The position numbers were made by a program, and so were the translations under genes. A DNA stretch of 64,000 nt from Bifidobacterium asteroides (lineage in GTDB: Bacteria; Actinomycetota; Actinomycetes; Actinomycetales; Bifidobacteriaceae): the NCBI RefSeq assembly GCF_019469425.1, contig NZ_CP048272.1, forward strand, positions 1,922,001 to 1,986,000, given 5' to 3'. The notes under the pieces were generated by a model. The model saw only the letters and a program-made list of their open reading frames with translations. It was not told where the DNA came from and did no database searches. Below are positions 46,201 to 53,809 of this stretch, piece by piece (the first letter of the stretch is position 1; every line of letters starts with the position of its first letter).

Positions 46201-47117
46201 AGAGCACCACCCTTCCAGGCGGCTGTGGCGCGGTCTCCAGGCGGCCTGGTCCCTTCGGCAGTGTTGAAAACGAATTTGTCGGTCAGGTCCTCGCCGCTGG
46301 TCTGATCCCTGACATGCTGACCACTGATTCGGTACTGCTTGCCCTGAGGGTTGAAGACATCGCTAAAAGTCAGTTCGCGACCGTCCCGACCGGTTCCAGT
46401 GACAATATGCGTGCGATTGGTCATCCCATCCGCGCTGGTGCCACGATCTACTTGCTTATCAGGTGGATCCGGCGGCAGATCGGCCGGCTTGGGCTCGTAG
46501 TCGTTGAGCATGATCACCACCAGGGAGATGCCCTTCTTGTTGCCCGCATACTCGTCAGCGAACTTGTCCAGGTTGTCGTTGGGCTGATCCCAGAAGGAAT
46601 CGCTGGTCCGATAGGTCACCCCACGATTGCTGAATGTGCTGTTTGCCACCTGGCTGCGCCAGTTATCCATCCAGAGCTTGTGAATAGCCACGGAGATCCC
46701 GTCAAATATACGTTGGGATCCACGGTAACCGGCAACCACGCCCACGCCGGTCACCCGGCAGTGGCCCTGTCCGGATTGGTCGGCATGGGCCTCGTTAAAG
46801 CGCGCCTGACAGTTGCCGTTGGCCTCATCCAGAGCCTGCCGCTTGACCCGGGCCGTAGTGGCATTGCGCCCGTCCACTACCCCCATCTGGGAGAACGCCC
46901 TGTCTATGCTGCCTATTTCATAACCGCCAAAAGCCCCCTGGTCGTCATCCTTGTAGGCCCAGCCCTGCCAGAGCCGGATCTTTTGGCCACCGGGTGGCAC
47001 CGGTCTGCCACCGGCATGGCCTGATCCTCCGCCAGCCATGGCAGGAGCCGCCGGACCGGCAAGGGTCGCCAGGGCAGCCAGAGCCGCCAAGAGGCCGATC
47101 CATCTATGCTTGTTCAT
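43206..47117 (-). CDS. LPXTG cell-wall-anchored surface protein, antigen I/II-like adhesin
   Basis: A 1303-residue secreted protein. Signal peptide MNKHRWIGLLAALAALATLAG (ATG 47117, AGGA upstream). Residues ~35-240 form a globular domain with a Trp-rich start (RLWQGWAYKDDDQG). Then come repeated beta-sandwich domains, at least three related units starting near residues 590, 750 and 930 (VFPGQRLEYGLDTQPSLPDN type), similar to the C-terminal adhesin domains of streptococcal antigen I/II proteins. The end is a DUF11-like domain, sortase motif LPRTG, hydrophobic anchor and basic tail. Probably a host- or plant-surface adhesin. No sortase gene in the window. Confidence 0.85.
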   Translation of the reverse strand: MNKHRWIGLLAALAALATLAGPAAPAMAGGGSGHAGGRPVPPGGQKIRLWQGWAYKDDDQGAFGGYEIGSIDRAFSQMGVVDGRNATTARVKRQALDEANGNCQARFNEAHADQSGQGHCRVTGVGVVAGYRGSQRIFDGISVAIHKLWMDNWRSQVANSTFSNRGVTYRTSDSFWDQPNDNLDKFADEYAGNKKGISLVVIMLNDYEPKPADLPPDPPDKQVDRGTSADGMTNRTHIVTGTGRDGRELTFSDVFNPQGKQYRISGQHVRDQTSGEDLTDKFVFNTAEGTRPPGDRATAAWKGGALPEEHRWAWQLDVTVDRPETGVILDQGGIHWEGAARQVDQSTPERRTPTWKPRPDKSWILRDTATGAWKSVIDPQWSNGTGADGHVFLDGDQVGSVINATVEAHLIEAPKIFALTDDWSAANYLVDQDGAGAIRIFAAKAKADADGHYRRSSVGGIVAKGRDVTDRFEISVTGARARAQAKSGWLNVLKGMEVPMQVTMLVPFTVRFADGGGAAKVRKDLGRTPDQELTFCKAPDGHGNQGEALINSGSQTVNTQSVQTNEPGICGYLPPVRKDVISEAGQGGEQASVDGKVVFPGQRLEYGLDTQPSLPDNLAYPVKSIILTDVYDRWFLPDKQTLEVTDLQSGDVIAKTGYATKWKDKDHSLRVTITDPVRISQWRAGGNPRIRLRFEGRVDPKAPTDHRVGNQWVLTLNNSLTPSNQVSNPPADFHPSKSDVSAHDPGISIDGKVLFVGDHGVYRISLDARRKDTAYPVWRLGMTDAYDARHLDIDPRGIEVLGSDGRDYTKAFNIQVRNGTVLVFAKTVDTYVPATGVTLKGDPQPADLAAYAAVRGHNPLLEPSIDQGLLGRTYDLVLPYTVIRAETGHVVRNQATQIVNNLHKTTNVVTNPVKPLNPAKDVVAAVGGGSAHGGSIYRDRLFLYRLDSSLLPAGRAYPQVKTWRIEDRLDPAVDRFTGHWAVYATQDLYENGRILIHHGQIMAGSDMSADIHGGPWFTMTAGPAGLIKVEATSRYLALVSASGDRPVGWRVYLQCRRLKNVERHENRFTEFYQDKILASNTVWTSTPDMTPALHIEKFDQAGGMPKGDRDQPEQALRAHDDVPIVFRITNDSPRDPSDGTGAIFPARQLHLEDQTVVGQGRVTGIRYPNNWSTLMLRPGQSVDVHATVSGMSGRHTDRARVIGSPLVPCPVEGQAALPEREDADKTHQQPDFRGVMVDGRLLCSDRAVRSNSDDWNALVEALPRTGAAIALPLAIVAAAVMTGSLLSGKARRMPKGIENGSDR

Positions 47118-47275
47118 ACTCGTCCTCACTTTTTCGCCCGCCCCATGCCTTGAGTATGGGCGGCCGCCGGGCATATAGGTGCGTGGGTGGGGAACTGTGG
47201 TCGAATGTGCCGCGGGACGGTTATGCTGTGTATGACACATACCTATGCCGTCCAGACCGAAAAGGAGACAGGACA

Positions 47276-47767
47276 ATGGCAGAGACATTCGACGTGTTGG
47301 TCGAGATCCCACGTGGCTCCCGCAACAAGTACGAGATGGACCACGACAGCGGCCATATCAGGCTGGACCGCACCCTCTTCACCTCCATGGGCTACCCCGA
47401 TGACTATGGGTACATCGACGGCACCCTGGGCGAGGACGGGGATCCTTTGGATGCCCTGGTCATGATTCCCGACTCGGTCTTCCCGGGTTGCATCGTTGAA
47501 TGCCGCGCCGTGGGGCTCTACCACATGGTCGACGAGGCCGGCGGGGATGACAAGGTCCTCTGCGTGCCCGCCGATGTCCGCTTCGACGCCATCAAGGACA
47601 TCGACGACGTCTCCGACTTCCACAAGCAGGAGATCAAGCACTTCTTCGAGCAGTACAAGGCCCTGGAACCAGGCAAGGAGGTCATGCCCGGCGACTACTG
47701 GACCAACGCCGAGGCCGCCGAGACCCAGATCAAAGCTGCACGCGAGCGCCTGGCCGCCCAGCACTGA
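47276..47767 (+). CDS. ppa: Inorganic pyrophosphatase
   Basis: Soluble family I pyrophosphatase of 163 residues, hydrolysing PPi to drive biosynthetic reactions. Conserved residues: EIPRGSRNKYEMD, YGYIDGTLGEDGDPLDALVM (the DxDPLD metal site) and VPADVRFDAIKDIDD. ATG 47276 follows AAAGGAG. Divergent from the surface protein. A terminator-like hairpin ends the unit. Confidence 0.97.
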   Translation: MAETFDVLVEIPRGSRNKYEMDHDSGHIRLDRTLFTSMGYPDDYGYIDGTLGEDGDPLDALVMIPDSVFPGCIVECRAVGLYHMVDEAGGDDKVLCVPADVRFDAIKDIDDVSDFHKQEIKHFFEQYKALEPGKEVMPGDYWTNAEAAETQIKAARERLAAQH

Positions 47768-47801
47768 CCCCACTTGAGGCCGCCCAGCGGCCTCATCAAC
47801 C

Positions 47802-47842
47802 ACCCCGGCGAGGGCCCAATCGAGCGTCCTAACCGGGGTTTT
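47802..47842 (+). terminator. Rho-independent terminator after ppa
   Basis: ACCCCGG (47802-47808) pairs with CCGGGGT (47833-47839), followed by TTTT. A second GC-rich hairpin (GAGGCCG/CGGCCTC, 47776-47794) lies just upstream. Confidence 0.7.
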
Positions 47843-47922
47843 GCATGCCCAAATCCTCCCAAAATGCGTCTGGCCGTCTACCATTGCGAATTGCGGGTGT
47901 GCGCGCAAGGGCAGGAGCGGCT

Positions 47923-48369
47923 ATGACTTTCTATACATACCAATACCTCAAGGGCGGGCAGACCAACTGGACCATGATCAGGATCATCGTGGTCGTCGTT
48001 CTGGCCCTGGCCTTCCTCTTCTTCCTGTTCATGTACTCCCGCCATCGCTGGAACCACAAGTACAAGGATCTGTCCATCATCCTGGCCACCCTGCTCCTGC
48101 TGGCGGCGGCCATCCAATACAGCGACTACACCAATCTGCGCACAGCCAGCCTGCAGAGCGGACAGCTGACCACAGTCATCGACAAGTCCGCCGCCAAGCT
48201 CAAGGTCAACCCTGAGCAGATCAGCATCAACGACACCTCGCGCAACAATGACATGATTATCAAGACCCCCAAGGGCTACTACACCCTGGTATTCAACAGC
48301 TCCGGCTCCGAATTCCTGCTGCAGCGTGCCGACCTGTACCACCCAGACATCACCGTGATCGGAGAGTGA
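47923..48369 (+). CDS. DUF3290 family membrane protein
   Basis: A 148-residue protein with two N-terminal membrane helices (IRIIVVVVLALAFLFFLFMYS and LSIILATLLLLAAAIQYS) and an extracytoplasmic or cytoplasmic domain ending DLYHPDITVIGE. AGGAG before ATG 47923 decides the start. Always found paired with a DUF421 protein, as here; the pair is thought to form a membrane complex of unknown function. Confidence 0.85.
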   Translation: MTFYTYQYLKGGQTNWTMIRIIVVVVLALAFLFFLFMYSRHRWNHKYKDLSIILATLLLLAAAIQYSDYTNLRTASLQSGQLTTVIDKSAAKLKVNPEQISINDTSRNNDMIIKTPKGYYTLVFNSSGSEFLLQRADLYHPDITVIGE

Positions 48370-48372
48370 CCC

Positions 48373-49017
48373 ATGGATATCAATTTCTACGTCAACGTGG
48401 CCTTGAAGCTGATCGTCGGGTTGCTCTTCATCACCCTGCTCATCAACGTGACCGGCAAGGGGAACCTGGCGCCCACTTCGCCCATGGACCAGCTGCAGAA
48501 CTATGTCCTGGGCGGCATCATCGGCGGGGTCATCTACAGCGACAGCATCTCCATGGCCCAGTACATTGTCATCCTGCTGATATGGGCCGCGCTGATCCTC
48601 ATCACCCGGTATGCCAAGACCCACATCCACGCGGTGGGCAAGTACGTCGACGGCGAACCGGTTACCATCATCAAGAACGGCAAACTGCTGGTACAGAACT
48701 GCCTCAAGGTCAATCTGACAGCGAAGGAGGTGGACTTCAAGCTGCGCACTAAGGGCATCAATGACATTCGCGACGTTAAGCGGGGCATCGTCGAGCAGAA
48801 CGGCGGCCTGACCATCATCTCCGAAGGTGACAAGGACGTGCGCTACCCGGTGGTCATGGACGGGCGGGTCAATCCCGATGTACTCGACACCATGGGGCGG
48901 GACGAGGCCTGGCTCGACGAGCAACTGGCCAAGCAAGGCATACGCAAGGTCAGCGATGTGTACATGGCCCGATACCAGAACGGCGAGTTCTATGCCGTCA
49001 CCTACCAAGACCAGTAG
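48373..49017 (+). CDS. DUF421 / YetF-like membrane protein
   Basis: A 214-residue protein with three membrane helices (NVALKLIVGLLFITLLINVTG, YVLGGIIGGVIYS, YIVILLIWAALILITRYA) and a C-terminal soluble YetF domain (GEPVTIIKNGKLLVQNCLKV). It starts 3 nt after the DUF3290 gene, so they are translationally linked. Confidence 0.88.
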   Translation: MDINFYVNVALKLIVGLLFITLLINVTGKGNLAPTSPMDQLQNYVLGGIIGGVIYSDSISMAQYIVILLIWAALILITRYAKTHIHAVGKYVDGEPVTIIKNGKLLVQNCLKVNLTAKEVDFKLRTKGINDIRDVKRGIVEQNGGLTIISEGDKDVRYPVVMDGRVNPDVLDTMGRDEAWLDEQLAKQGIRKVSDVYMARYQNGEFYAVTYQDQ

Positions 49018-49283
49018 CGCCATCCAAACGGCGGCAGGCGGTCTGACGGTGACCATGACTCATCGACGGACCTATCCCACAGGCTGTCATGCTTGATAGT
49101 TCCAGCGCTGACAGGTAGAATCTATGTCCATATTGTTATGGCGTAGCATGTGAACGGCATTCAACGAATTCAAAGCCGATTCCAATCGGCAGTTCCGCGC
49201 TCGACGCTCCCGAGGCGTAGGCTGGTTTGAGGAGACCTGGTCGAGGCCCATCCCACCTGGGATGAACCCTTTCAAGGAATGCC
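49018..49283 (+). other. Structured leader upstream of mntP
   Basis: A 266-bp gap with several hairpins: GCCGATT/AATCGGC (49175-49190), a GC-rich stem around 49197-49220, and CATCCC-ACCT-GGGATG (49249-49264), which ends 9 nt before the Shine-Dalgarno AAGGA. mntP genes often carry a yybP-ykoY manganese riboswitch in this position, but I could not recognise its conserved core, so this is only a candidate regulatory leader. Confidence 0.35.
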
Positions 49284-49847
49284 GTGCTCTTGAGATTGCT
49301 GTTTATCGCTTTAGGTGTATCTTCCGACGCTTTTGCCGTCTCCATCAGCAAGGGGCTGTCCGTGGACCGACTGCAGGCCCGCCATCATTGGCTGGTCGGA
49401 CTTTGGTTCGGCGGATTCCAGACTCTGCTGCCCTTGCTGGGCTACTTCGCTGCCTCCATGCTGCAGGACTCCTTGGCCGCCGTGGATCACTGGATTATCT
49501 TCGGCATCCTTTCAGCTATCGGGATCAACATGATCCGCGAAGGCGTCTACGGCGAGGAAGAGGGAGCGAACGGCGAGGAGAGCTTTTCCTGGCGGCGGAT
49601 GCTCCCTGCAGCCATCGCCACCAGCATCGACTCATTCGGCGTGGGCGCAGGCCTGGCCTTGCTGGGCATCAACATCTGGCTATCCGCACTGGTCATCGGG
49701 CTGGTGACGGCTGCGGCCTCCATTCTGGGGCTGCGCATCGGATACGCGGTCGGGTCCCGCTGGCGCAAGCCTGCCAGAATCGCCGGCGGCATCATTCTGA
49801 TCGTCATGGGCATCCAGATCCTTCTGGATCACCTGATGAATGCCTGA
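49284..49847 (+). CDS. mntP: Manganese efflux pump MntP
   Basis: A 187-residue integral membrane protein with six helices and the family's two internal repeats: FIALGVSSDAFAVSISKGL and AIATSIDSFGVGAGLALLG, each holding the conserved Asp that lines the metal path. GTG start at 49284 with AAGGA 5 nt upstream. Exports Mn2+ to avoid toxicity. Its stop is separated by 1 nt from the stop of the convergent gene. Confidence 0.92.
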   Translation: MLLRLLFIALGVSSDAFAVSISKGLSVDRLQARHHWLVGLWFGGFQTLLPLLGYFAASMLQDSLAAVDHWIIFGILSAIGINMIREGVYGEEEGANGEESFSWRRMLPAAIATSIDSFGVGAGLALLGINIWLSALVIGLVTAAASILGLRIGYAVGSRWRKPARIAGGIILIVMGIQILLDHLMNA

Positions 49848-49848
49848 C

Positions 49849-50511
49849 TCAGAACGTCGTCTGCAAGACCATGGCGGCCAGAACCACGATGGATCCGGCC
49901 AGAAGAACCGACATCAGCGCCAGACCAACAGCCCCGCGCCGATCAGCTGCCTCCTGGGCCCAGCGATAGCCGGAGGTCATGAGCCCGACCAGCAGCAGCA
50001 AGGCCACAAGCACCACCAGAACCGGCATCAGGTCAGGATGCAAGCCTCTGACCAGCTCCGGCAGAAAGACCCACCCCGAGGCGGCGACAGCGGTCACCCC
50101 GCCCATGGCGGTTGCAGAAATGCCGCGGATAACCATTCGCCGGTCCCGACGCAGCATCTGACGAACAAACATGAATACGGCCAAGAGGGCCAGCAGAAAT
50201 GCCGCAGTCGACAGCCAGGTCCAGAGAGCACCAGGCCCCTGCCCGACCAGGGCCGGCACCAGAGCGACCAAGGCCAGCAGACCAGCCACGGCTCGGTCGG
50301 GGCCGGGTCGGATGCCACGGCCCACCAGGGGCCAAGAGACCAGCATGGCCAATGCCAGCACCAGGACCAGAACGGCCTGCACCCATTGAGCAACCCCGGG
50401 CTCGGCCAGCAAGCCCGCCACCACGCCCGGCAGGATCAGGGCCGCCAGAGCCAGCAGCTGCGTCAGGGCGAGCACGCGTCCATCCCGGATTCCTTTTACA
50501 GTCTGCGCCAT
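49849..50511 (-). CDS. Actinobacterial membrane protein of unknown function
   Basis: A 220-residue protein with six to seven hydrophobic helices and few charged loops, starting MAQTVKGIRDGRVLALTQLL (AGGAGG upstream). No motif recognised. Single gene, convergent with mntP and divergent from glnR. Confidence 0.6.
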   Translation of the reverse strand: MAQTVKGIRDGRVLALTQLLALAALILPGVVAGLLAEPGVAQWVQAVLVLVLALAMLVSWPLVGRGIRPGPDRAVAGLLALVALVPALVGQGPGALWTWLSTAAFLLALLAVFMFVRQMLRRDRRMVIRGISATAMGGVTAVAASGWVFLPELVRGLHPDLMPVLVVLVALLLLVGLMTSGYRWAQEAADRRGAVGLALMSVLLAGSIVVLAAMVLQTTF

Positions 50512-50674
50512 GGGTCCTCCTGCCTGTCCCCGTCGGGAAGCTATACGTCACATCCTAGGGCAAGGCCATCCTGTGAACTCGGAGCCCCTGTGACTGGCCG
50601 ATTGTACAATGATGGCAACTGTTCAACGAATCCACCCCCGCTATGGACGAACGGACAGGGAAGAAGGTACCCCC

Positions 50675-51514
50675 GTGACGGATCTGACCTTGATGACCTG
50701 CGCCGAGGACCCGGCATCGGTTCTGCCAGCCTTGGCCCTGCTCTCCCATCGAGTGCGCGTCCTGCCCCTGGATGCCGCCTCCCTGGTAAAGATGCCCGAG
50801 GACACTGTGCTGCTGATTGACGCCAGCGACGACCTGGCCGAAGCCAGGACGCTCTGCAACCTGACTCGGGCCTCGGGCCTGTCCACGCCCATCATCCTGA
50901 TTCTGAGCGAGGGCGGCTTCACTGTGGTCAATGCCGGCTGGGGCGTGGCCGACGTCATCATTCAGTCCGCGTCCCCAGCCGAGGTCGAGGCCCGGCTACG
51001 ACTGGTCTGCCAGCGAGTGACACCGACACGCAAGCCGGATGCCCGGCCAGAAAAGGCAGAAGATCAGGTACCTACCGGTCAGGTCCGCTCGGGCGATCTG
51101 GTTGTGGACACCGAGAGCTATACGGCCCGAATCCACGGCCGTCCCATCAACCTGGCCTACAAGGAGTTCGAGCTGCTCAAATACCTGGTCCAGCATCCCG
51201 GCAGGGTCTTCACCAGGGCGCAGCTCCTCCAAGAGGTCTGGGGCTATGACTACTACGGCGGAACCAGGACGGTTGATGTGCACGTGCGGCGACTCAGGGC
51301 CAAGCTGGGCAGCGAGTACGAGCACCTGATCGGCACAGTCCGCAACGTTGGCTATAGGTTCGACCCGCCCTCCTCGGCAAGGACGACCTCAGTCCCCAGA
51401 CCGGAGCCGGATGCCAAGACCAATCCAGACCCAGTCAAGCAACGCGAGCAACAGGACGGCCAGTCGGAACAACCCGAGGATTCCAAGGAAAAGAAACCCG
51501 ATCATAGTGACTGA
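50675..51514 (+). CDS. glnR: GlnR-type orphan OmpR-family response regulator
   Basis: A 279-residue regulator. The receiver-like domain closely follows actinobacterial Gln[74 protein letters not shown]. The DNA-binding winged helix is [63 protein letters not shown] Gln/Lys/Asp-rich tail follows. No kinase partner is present, as expected for GlnR, which controls nitrogen genes. GTG 50675 is chosen because of the AGAAGG site; the longer ATG 50609 frame is unlikely. Confidence 0.85.
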   Translation: MTDLTLMTCAEDPASVLPALALLSHRVRVLPLDAASLVKMPEDTVLLIDASDDLAEARTLCNLTRASGLSTPIILILSEGGFTVVNAGWGVADVIIQSASPAEVEARLRLVCQRVTPTRKPDARPEKAEDQVPTGQVRSGDLVVDTESYTARIHGRPINLAYKEFELLKYLVQHPGRVFTRAQLLQEVWGYDYYGGTRTVDVHVRRLRAKLGSEYEHLIGTVRNVGYRFDPPSSARTTSVPRPEPDAKTNPDPVKQREQQDGQSEQPEDSKEKKPDHSD

Positions 51515-52223
51515 TGCATCATCAAATCGAAAGCGCCCCCAGGGCAGGGAAAGCAAGGCCCGGCGCCTGGCCCGCATGCACGGGGAGTACCAGATCCTCT
51601 GTCTGGTCTTTCCCGAGGCTGTCTGCGCCTTGCACTTCCGCAACCCCTTCGAACTGCTGGTGGCCACGGTCCTGAGCGCCCAGACCACCGACAAGCGGGT
51701 CAACTCGGTGACCCCCGAACTCTTCGAGCGCTACCCCGACCCCGCAACCATGGCCCAGGCCCAGCCGGCCGAACTGGAGGCCATCATCCACCCGGTGGGC
51801 TTCTACCATGCCAAGGCCCGCCACCTCTTGGGGCTCTCCCTGATGCTGACCGAAGACTACGGCGGCAAGGTCCCCCAGACCATGGAGGAGCTGACCAGCC
51901 TGCCCGGCGTGGGGCGCAAGACCGCCAACGTGGTTCTGGGCAATGCCTTCAACATCCCCGGATTCCCGGTGGACACCCACGTCACCCGGGTCACCGGCCG
52001 CCTGCGCTGGCGGACCGACTGGCGCAGCGCCCATCCCGATCCAGTGAAGATCGAGCATGAGATCTGCGACTGTTTCCCGCCCGAGGACTGGACTAATCTG
52101 TCGCATAGGCTGATTCTGCTCGGCAGGGCCACCTGCCACGCCCGCAAGCCCGACTGCCTCCACTGCCCCCTGGCCGAGACATGTCCCAGCGCCGAGATCC
52201 TGGCTGGACCGGCCTCTCGGTAG
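51507..52223 (+). CDS. nth: Endonuclease III
   Basis: A 238-residue base-excision DNA glycosylase/AP lyase for oxidised pyrimidines. Helix-hairpin-helix [14 protein letters not shown] with catalytic Lys, catalytic Asp in [13 protein letters not shown], and the 4Fe-4S ligands in C-x6-C-x2-C-x5-C near the C-terminus ([18 protein letters not shown]). The GTG at 51507 overlaps the end of glnR by 8 nt. Confidence 0.95.
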   Translation: MTDASSNRKRPQGRESKARRLARMHGEYQILCLVFPEAVCALHFRNPFELLVATVLSAQTTDKRVNSVTPELFERYPDPATMAQAQPAELEAIIHPVGFYHAKARHLLGLSLMLTEDYGGKVPQTMEELTSLPGVGRKTANVVLGNAFNIPGFPVDTHVTRVTGRLRWRTDWRSAHPDPVKIEHEICDCFPPEDWTNLSHRLILLGRATCHARKPDCLHCPLAETCPSAEILAGPASR

Positions 52224-52233
52224 AATCAAGACC

Positions 52234-53766
52234 ATGGCACGCGGCAGACACACACAAATCAAGTCCGGAATCATCTTCTTCCTGGTACTGGCGGTCCTGA
52301 CCGCGGGCACCTACATGGCCTGGCCGCTGGCGACAGGCCGAGGAGGCTGGCGGCTGCCCTGGGCACAGGAAGGTTCAGGCCGAATCGTGCACATCCGGGC
52401 CCGCCAGGCCCCCGTCTCCCTGGACATCCGCACCGAACCCGGACGCGCCACTGACCAGGCTCTGATGGGCAACGTCTACCAGACCCTGACCAGGCCCGAC
52501 GCCAAAGGTCAGCCGACACCTGGCCTGGCCCAGAACTGGGAGGTCTCCGCAAACGGCCTGCTCTATACCTTCCATCTGCGCAATGACGCTCGTTTCGCCG
52601 ATGGACGTCCCCTGACCTCGGAGGATGCCCTCTGGTCCCTGCACCAGATCATCGACCACCAATACCAGGGCTATCGGGACTTGAACGGACTGGCCAGGGT
52701 CACCAACCCCGATGATGCCACACTGGTAATCGGCCTGAAGAGCCCGAACGCCAGGCTGCTGACCGCACTGAGCGGTCGGGCGGGCATCGTCTACGACCGC
52801 CAGGCCCGGGTCAACTATTCCACTCGATCAGCTGGTTCGGGTCCCTACCAAGTGGACGACTGGCAACCGGGCACCAGCCTGACCCTGGCTGCCAACAAAT
52901 CCTACCGAGGCCCAGACAGGCCCACCATTGGCAGGGTGATCTTCACCTATACCGGCAGCCCGCAAGGGACCATTAAGGATCTGGACCAGGGACGCCTGGA
53001 CGCTGTAGTGGACATGGATCCCGCCACCGCCGCGCAGGCCCATAAGGCGCCGACCGTTACGCCCAGCACGGACAATGTGGTCTTGGCCTTCAACAACATA
53101 GCGACCAGCCCGCTGTCCGACCAACATATGCGCGAAGCCGTCCGCTACGCCCTGGACCGCCAGTCCCTTGCCAAACTGGAGAGAGGCGGAGCCAAGGCGC
53201 TGGGCGGACCGCTCAACCAGCTGAGCCCTGGCTACGATCCTGGCCTGCAGGCCTTCCCCTTCGACCGGGCCCAGGCGATTCATCGGTCCTCCTACTACCG
53301 CCCGTCCTTCTTTAAGAACGGTCTGCGTCTGGTGTATCCCCGCGAATTCGGCAGCCGGATGGGCGAGCTGATGTGCACACAACTCAAGGCAGCAGGCATC
53401 CCCACTCAGGTTTCCATGGTGGATCAGCCCACCTTCCGCGACCAGGTGCTCAACCGCCGCGACTACGACATGGCCCTGATGGTCATGGACAATGATGAAA
53501 TCGACCGCTTCGCTGACCCCGACTCCACCATGCTCTTCGACAACGTTGATGTTCAGAACTCCTGGAAGCAGGTGGCGGACTGCACCGACCAGAACACCTA
53601 TGCCGGGCGACTGCGGACCTTTGCCCGGCAGGTCAGCGACCTCTCCCCCAGCGACTGGCTTTATCAGCGTACGCCCCTGGTCCTCACCGCCCCCCGCCTC
53701 CAGGGCATGCCCAGCTCCCTGGTGGACCGCTATCTGCCCCTGTGGAACCTGCGCATCCAGGGGTGA
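52234..53766 (+). CDS. Family 5 (oligopeptide/nickel type) substrate-binding protein, membrane anchored
   Basis: A 510-residue SBP_bac_5 protein. The N-terminus has a hydrophobic anchor (IKSGIIFFLVLAVLTAGTYM) without a lipobox cysteine, followed by the typical core: MGNVYQTLTRPDAKGQPTPGLAQNWEVSANGLLYTF, LRNDARFADGRPLTSEDALWS, GSGPYQVDDW. No permease or ATPase gene lies nearby, so it either serves a transporter encoded elsewhere or has another role. It follows nth by 10 nt, probably co-transcribed. Confidence 0.85.
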   Translation: MARGRHTQIKSGIIFFLVLAVLTAGTYMAWPLATGRGGWRLPWAQEGSGRIVHIRARQAPVSLDIRTEPGRATDQALMGNVYQTLTRPDAKGQPTPGLAQNWEVSANGLLYTFHLRNDARFADGRPLTSEDALWSLHQIIDHQYQGYRDLNGLARVTNPDDATLVIGLKSPNARLLTALSGRAGIVYDRQARVNYSTRSAGSGPYQVDDWQPGTSLTLAANKSYRGPDRPTIGRVIFTYTGSPQGTIKDLDQGRLDAVVDMDPATAAQAHKAPTVTPSTDNVVLAFNNIATSPLSDQHMREAVRYALDRQSLAKLERGGAKALGGPLNQLSPGYDPGLQAFPFDRAQAIHRSSYYRPSFFKNGLRLVYPREFGSRMGELMCTQLKAAGIPTQVSMVDQPTFRDQVLNRRDYDMALMVMDNDEIDRFADPDSTMLFDNVDVQNSWKQVADCTDQNTYAGRLRTFARQVSDLSPSDWLYQRTPLVLTAPRLQGMPSSLVDRYLPLWNLRIQG

Positions 53767-53809
53767 AAGGCCGGCGCCCCTTGTCACTGTTCGTCCATAA
53801 AATGCTGGT

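Noticed and set aside
45360..47024. 554-codon plus-strand ORF inside the LPRTG surface protein gene
   Set aside because: Antisense of a high-GC gene that has signal peptide, domains and sortase motif in its own frame; the antisense product shows no sensible domain.
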